Shown: positions 60,392 to 64,000 of the stretch, piece by piece
How the letters are laid out: every line of letters starts with the position of its first letter
Position numbering within the stretch: the stretch's first letter is position 1
Made by a program: the position numbers and the translations under genes
DNA from: Callorhinus ursinus
Lineage: Eukaryota; Chordata; Mammalia; Carnivora; Otariidae
Direction of reading: 5' to 3'
NCBI RefSeq assembly: GCF_003265705.1
Contig: NW_020312904.1
Location: forward strand, 5,266,306 to 5,330,305
DNA length: 64,000 bases
The notes under the pieces: generated by a model
Seen by the model: only the letters and a program-made list of their open reading frames with translations
Told to the model about the DNA's origin: nothing
The model's database searches: none

Positions 60392-62289
60392 TTCTTCCTT
60401 ATGATTTTCTTAACATTTTCTCTTCCCTGGCTTTATTGTAAGAATACAGTGTATTTATACATGTAACATACACAATATGGGCTAATCGATTGTGTTCTCT
60501 GTAAGGCTTCCAGTCAACAGTAGGCTATTAGTAGTTAATCTGGGAGGGGGGGTAGTCAGAACTTCTTTGGGGATTTTTGACTTATGCGGGTTGGTGCTCC
60601 TAACCCCCTCACTGTTCAAGGGTTGACTGAATATCTTTTTCTTTTTATAAACCTGGGGTCAGCTGTGCAACTGTTTGGGGAGATGCAAGGACCCTTCCAG
60701 CTCTTTCCCAGGCAGTGCTCCACTCCCGGCCCCTGTCCACTCCATGCCGGTGAGGAGAGGAGTCTGCATGTCCAGCCCGGCTGGAACTCCATTTGTCTCC
60801 TCCATTTCTCCCAGTGAGAGTATATGCCCCCTTAAGCAGTAACAGCAATCCCAGTACCATCTATCCCGTTGAGATCTGTTGAATGCCAACAAACTTCAAT
60901 GAAGAAGCCATTCAGCCACTCCTTGACCAATACTACTATTTTTGGAAGCATTACCATCCACTACGATAATGCAGAGATGTGTTTTCTGCATAATAGTAAC
61001 ATTCACTAGGCTGTTCTGCCCTTGAGGTACCAGTGGCCTACTCCCTCCACCAGGCAAGAGAGCTCCCTGGAGCGGGGAGCCCTCAGGAACCCCCATTGCT
61101 GGGCCAGATTGCATGATACTTGGCCAGGCTGCAGAAGCCCTCTGATACTGCTCTTTAGTTTTTCTCTCTGAATTCGTTGGTTTTATTTTGCCTGTACTTT
61201 AAGAAAAGCCAGCCAGAAAGAAAACAACTGTAGTCTCTCTCTAAGTGAAATGATCATATAGCATGTGAATTGGACACCTGCTTCCAATTGCTCAAGTTCT
61301 GAGGAGTTTTAATATGAGACTTGATTGCTTAACATTAAAACAATACAAAAATATCCTTCCCAAAGAATTTTCTGGAAAATGTATGCAGAATGAACCTAGA
61401 AAATTTCAACCACAAAGCGCCATCTTCCCATTCAAATGACTCAGCCTTCTTATTTGTATGTATGCCTTCATTCAACAAATATTTACTGAGGGTCTGCTAT
61501 GTGCTAGTTGTTGCCCCGGGACGGGGTGATGCAAAGATGAATAAGGTTCCTTTTGAAGGAGATAATGGCTGTGTATGGGACAGGTACAAAAATAAAGAGC
61601 TACACTGAAATGTAAGGTTGTCTGAAGTACCACAGAGATGGGAGCAGCTAAGCCTGCGTGAGGTGCACAGGAAAAGGGGGACATCTGAGTGGGATCTTGA
61701 GGTGAGAGTAGGGGTTTGTCAGGTGCAGACTACCAGACGGCGGTTCAAGGCCAGAGAGCGGCACTTACAAAATCTGAGGTGGGAATGTCGAGCACACTGG
61801 GGAAATGAGGAGAGGATATGTGTGCAGAAATGGCATGCATGGATGGTGGGGTATGGTAGGAGGGGAATCCTGGAGAGGCAGGAGGGCCAGCTGAGAAGGG
61901 GCCAGAGACCTGGGCTGGGGAGTTCATCCTTTACCAGCAGGAGAGGGTTTTGTGCTATGGAGGGAGGGGGTCACATTGTGCTGCAGAAAGATCCTTCAGC
62001 AGCCCCAGAGTAGAGGATGGAAGTAAAGGAGGAGAGCCTGCAGCCCAGGGAGACCCAGTGTGGCCTCCAAGGGTCTGGTAGAGATAGTGCAGAGACCCCA
62101 ACTAAGACACTGCTTTAGAAAGCCAGACCCTCCCATGGCCAGACCCCATGCCCATGCTTTGTGAAGACATATCCTTTAATACCCTGAAAGCGGGGGGCGG
62201 GGGTGGGGGAGGGGACTACTAGTAGACTTTCCAGAGAAGGGACCCAGGTGATGGGTGGGGGCCGAGATGTGAACCCAGGGTGCCTGTTT

Positions 62290-62480
62290 GGAGGGGCCCC
62301 TTTCTCTCCCTAGAGACCTCACTCTCCTTCACTCGCCCACTACACCAGCCTCTCTTTCCCCCACCAGCCAAACCTCAATGCCATCCCTTTCTGGAAGTCA
62401 TCCCAACCTCTTGCTGGGGCCCCTCTGCCTTCTGGGCCTTCTTCACTAGCCAACGACATTATCAAAACACAATACTTTTG
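62290..62480 (+). mobile_element. possible L2 fragment
   Basis: cctctctttcccccaccagc and tctggaagtcatcccaacct resemble the internal part of L2 3' regions. Weak. Confidence 0.35.
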
Positions 62481-63639
62481 AGAACTTTGAGGGTTGTAAA
62501 TTGGTTGAAGAGAGTAAGACCATCTTGTTTGATTCATAACTGCAAAACATTTTCATTTTTAGATGTATAAATACTGATTAAAATGATTGGTCCAATGACC
62601 TGTTCCATTTTTATATTATCTCTTCCCTTCCAGTCTCTTCCCTTGTTTAAGACACACCTGCCTGTCCATTTATCTACTGACAACCCACATCAAGTGCATT
62701 TTGGTGCATGTGTATCATAGACAATGAAACAACACTGTCACGTGTCCTTTTAGCAAAATTAGATGCTCCAGCTTCTTGTCACAAAATATTGTATGATCAG
62801 GTCCTTCCTGTTGAATGACTAGCTGAATTTAAAATACCAAATTTACCTTTTGTTCTTAGAAATATATCATTCACTTGTCAAGAGATTTGGCTTATATGAT
62901 CGGTTTCACCATCATCACTGGAATCCAGAGTGTTCTGTCTGTGTGCACTCCTCTTCCAGTTCATCTGATCGTTGGGAAACAGCTTCTTATCTGTTTTCTT
63001 CCCTCTGCCATTTGAGCGTGAAATAAGCATTCTGAATTTCTCACTGTGTTCAATGAAAACTAACAGAAGACTACAAAGATGGTGTCACTGTCTCCTTTTA
63101 TACTTCTTGAAAGATGCTGGTATACTTTGGGCAGTGCAATCAGGAGACTGGGGAGTGATTCATTTCAATAGCATGTCCTCAGCTAGGCGATTCCCCTCAT
63201 TTTTTGTTTTCTTATTGCTGTTTTAGTCTCATTTCTTGGGATAGTTGGAAACAATTAATGAGTAATGATTGACCATTTCTTAGGATAATGAAATCGATCT
63301 AGTAAAATTGAAATCAAGATCACTAAGACCCCATAATATATATGAGAAGGGTCAGTGGACCCATGTGGTATTGCGATAGAATGAGTTTTATCTCATCAAG
63401 AAAATAAATACTTTTTTTGTTGTTCTTTGAAGGTTCTCTAAGAAAAACTGAAAGTCATGAATGCCAATTCCTTCCATTTTCTGGATTATATAAAATTATT
63501 ATTTCTTCCTGAAATATTTGATATAATTCACCAAAGAAGTGATCACATCCTGGAATTTCCTTTGTTGGAAATACTTGAACTATGAATCTAGTTAATTTAA
63601 TAGTTAGATCACCCACGATTTCTCTTCCTTTTTGAATAA

Positions 63640-64000
63640 ATTTTTGCAGTTTGTGTTTTTTCAGGTATCAGTCCATTTCATCTAAGCTGTTAAATTCATG
63701 GGAATAAAGTTGTTCATAGTATTTCTCCTTTCTTATTCTTTTAATATCTGTGGCGTCCTTAGCGATATCCCTTCTTTCATTTCTGATATTGGTAGTTGGT
63801 GACTTCTCTTCCTTTTTTCTTGATCTGGTTAGCTAAAGATTTATCATTTTATTGATATTTTCAAAGAACCACTTTTTTGCTTCATTGATTCTACTCTATT
63901 GTTTTTCTGTTTAAATTTCATTGATTTCTCCTCTTTATGATTTCCTGCTTTCTTCTTGCTTTGAGTATAGTTTGCTCTTCTTTTTTATTTTATTAAGTTT
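63640..64000 (-). mobile_element. L1, antisense, running off the window
   Basis: tccatttcatctaagctgtt, tttaatatctgtggcgtcct, gatctggttagctaaagatt, tttcaaagaaccactttttt and catttcttgattctac-like text are the complement of L1 ORF2. It continues beyond 64000. Confidence 0.85.

Larger units (their letters stand above)
59888..60629. mobile_element. Tigger-type DNA transposon remnant (non-autonomous), with two nested SINEs
   Basis: cagttgacccttgaacaaca at the left and the complement of cagtcaacccttgaacagtg at the right form terminal inverted repeats with two mismatches over 17 bases. Internal text tacagtacagtactataaac, ttattgtaagaatacagtgt and gtcaacagtaggctattagt is characteristic. Without the two SINEs (60005-60391) it is only about 350 bases and has no transposase, so it is a MITE-like copy. 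Confidence 0.85.
59324..64000 (+). other. EFCAB6 intron downstream of window exon 10 (incomplete)
   Basis: At least 4,677 bases, running off the window. Contains a Tigger-type transposon with two SINEs (59888-60629), an unnamed dispersed repeat near 61460-61600, a possible L2 piece (62290-62480) and antisense L1 (63640-64000). 60630-61450, 61610-62280 and 62490-63640 show nothing recognisable. No exon matching the next human EFCAB6 exon was found. Confidence 0.75.

Noticed and set aside
1..64000. CRISPR arrays, operons, bacterial insertion sequences or phage genes
   Set aside because: Interspersed repeats, splice sites and gene structure are all mammalian; no regularly spaced direct repeats of CRISPR type were seen.

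Overview
This is a stretch of nuclear genome from a carnivoran mammal, and nearly all of it is intron. Thirteen copies of the tRNA-Lys-derived CAN SINE are spread through it. Their subtype has a head reading gcctgggtggctcagttggt and a body reading ggctccctgctcagcaggga. I saw no canid-type SINEC_Cf copies and no felid-type SINE body, so I infer an arctoid caniform (bear, seal or musteloid). The species cannot be fixed from the sequence.

The only protein-coding gene I can support is EFCAB6 (EF-hand calcium-binding domain 6, also called DJBP), on the + strand. Ten consecutive internal coding exons lie at 11741-11851, 14259-14364, 19888-20055, 23168-23227, 23525-23685, 29008-29178, 31012-31180, 50971-51085, 53464-53597 and 59091-59323. 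All splice sites are AG/GT, the phases agree at every junction, and the joined 1,428 bases give 475 whole codons with no stop. They cover roughly the second quarter to the middle of a protein of about 1,500 residues. The first and last coding exons, the promoter and the poly(A) site lie outside the window.

Layout. 1-3600 is an old antisense endogenous-retrovirus internal region. 3600-11740 is a mosaic of antisense L1 pieces, CAN SINEs, an MLT1-type LTR and a tiny U6 fragment. 11741-31180 holds exons 1-7 of the window, separated by introns with L1, SINE and MIR copies and a 5S rRNA retropseudogene. 31181-50970 is a 19.8 kb intron with L2, antisense L1, an MLT1 LTR and a (TGATGG)n-like satellite broken by a 100-N assembly gap. 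50971-59323 holds exons 8-10, with a compact CpG-dense pocket in the last intron. 59324-64000 is downstream intron with a Tigger-type DNA transposon carrying two nested SINEs, ending in antisense L1.

Most notable are two 3'-truncated, tail-less retropseudogenes with perfect target-site duplications (5S at 25766, U6 at 8879), a SINE 39 bases upstream of a splice acceptor, and an antisense L1 piece abutting another acceptor. I found no previously undescribed protein system.
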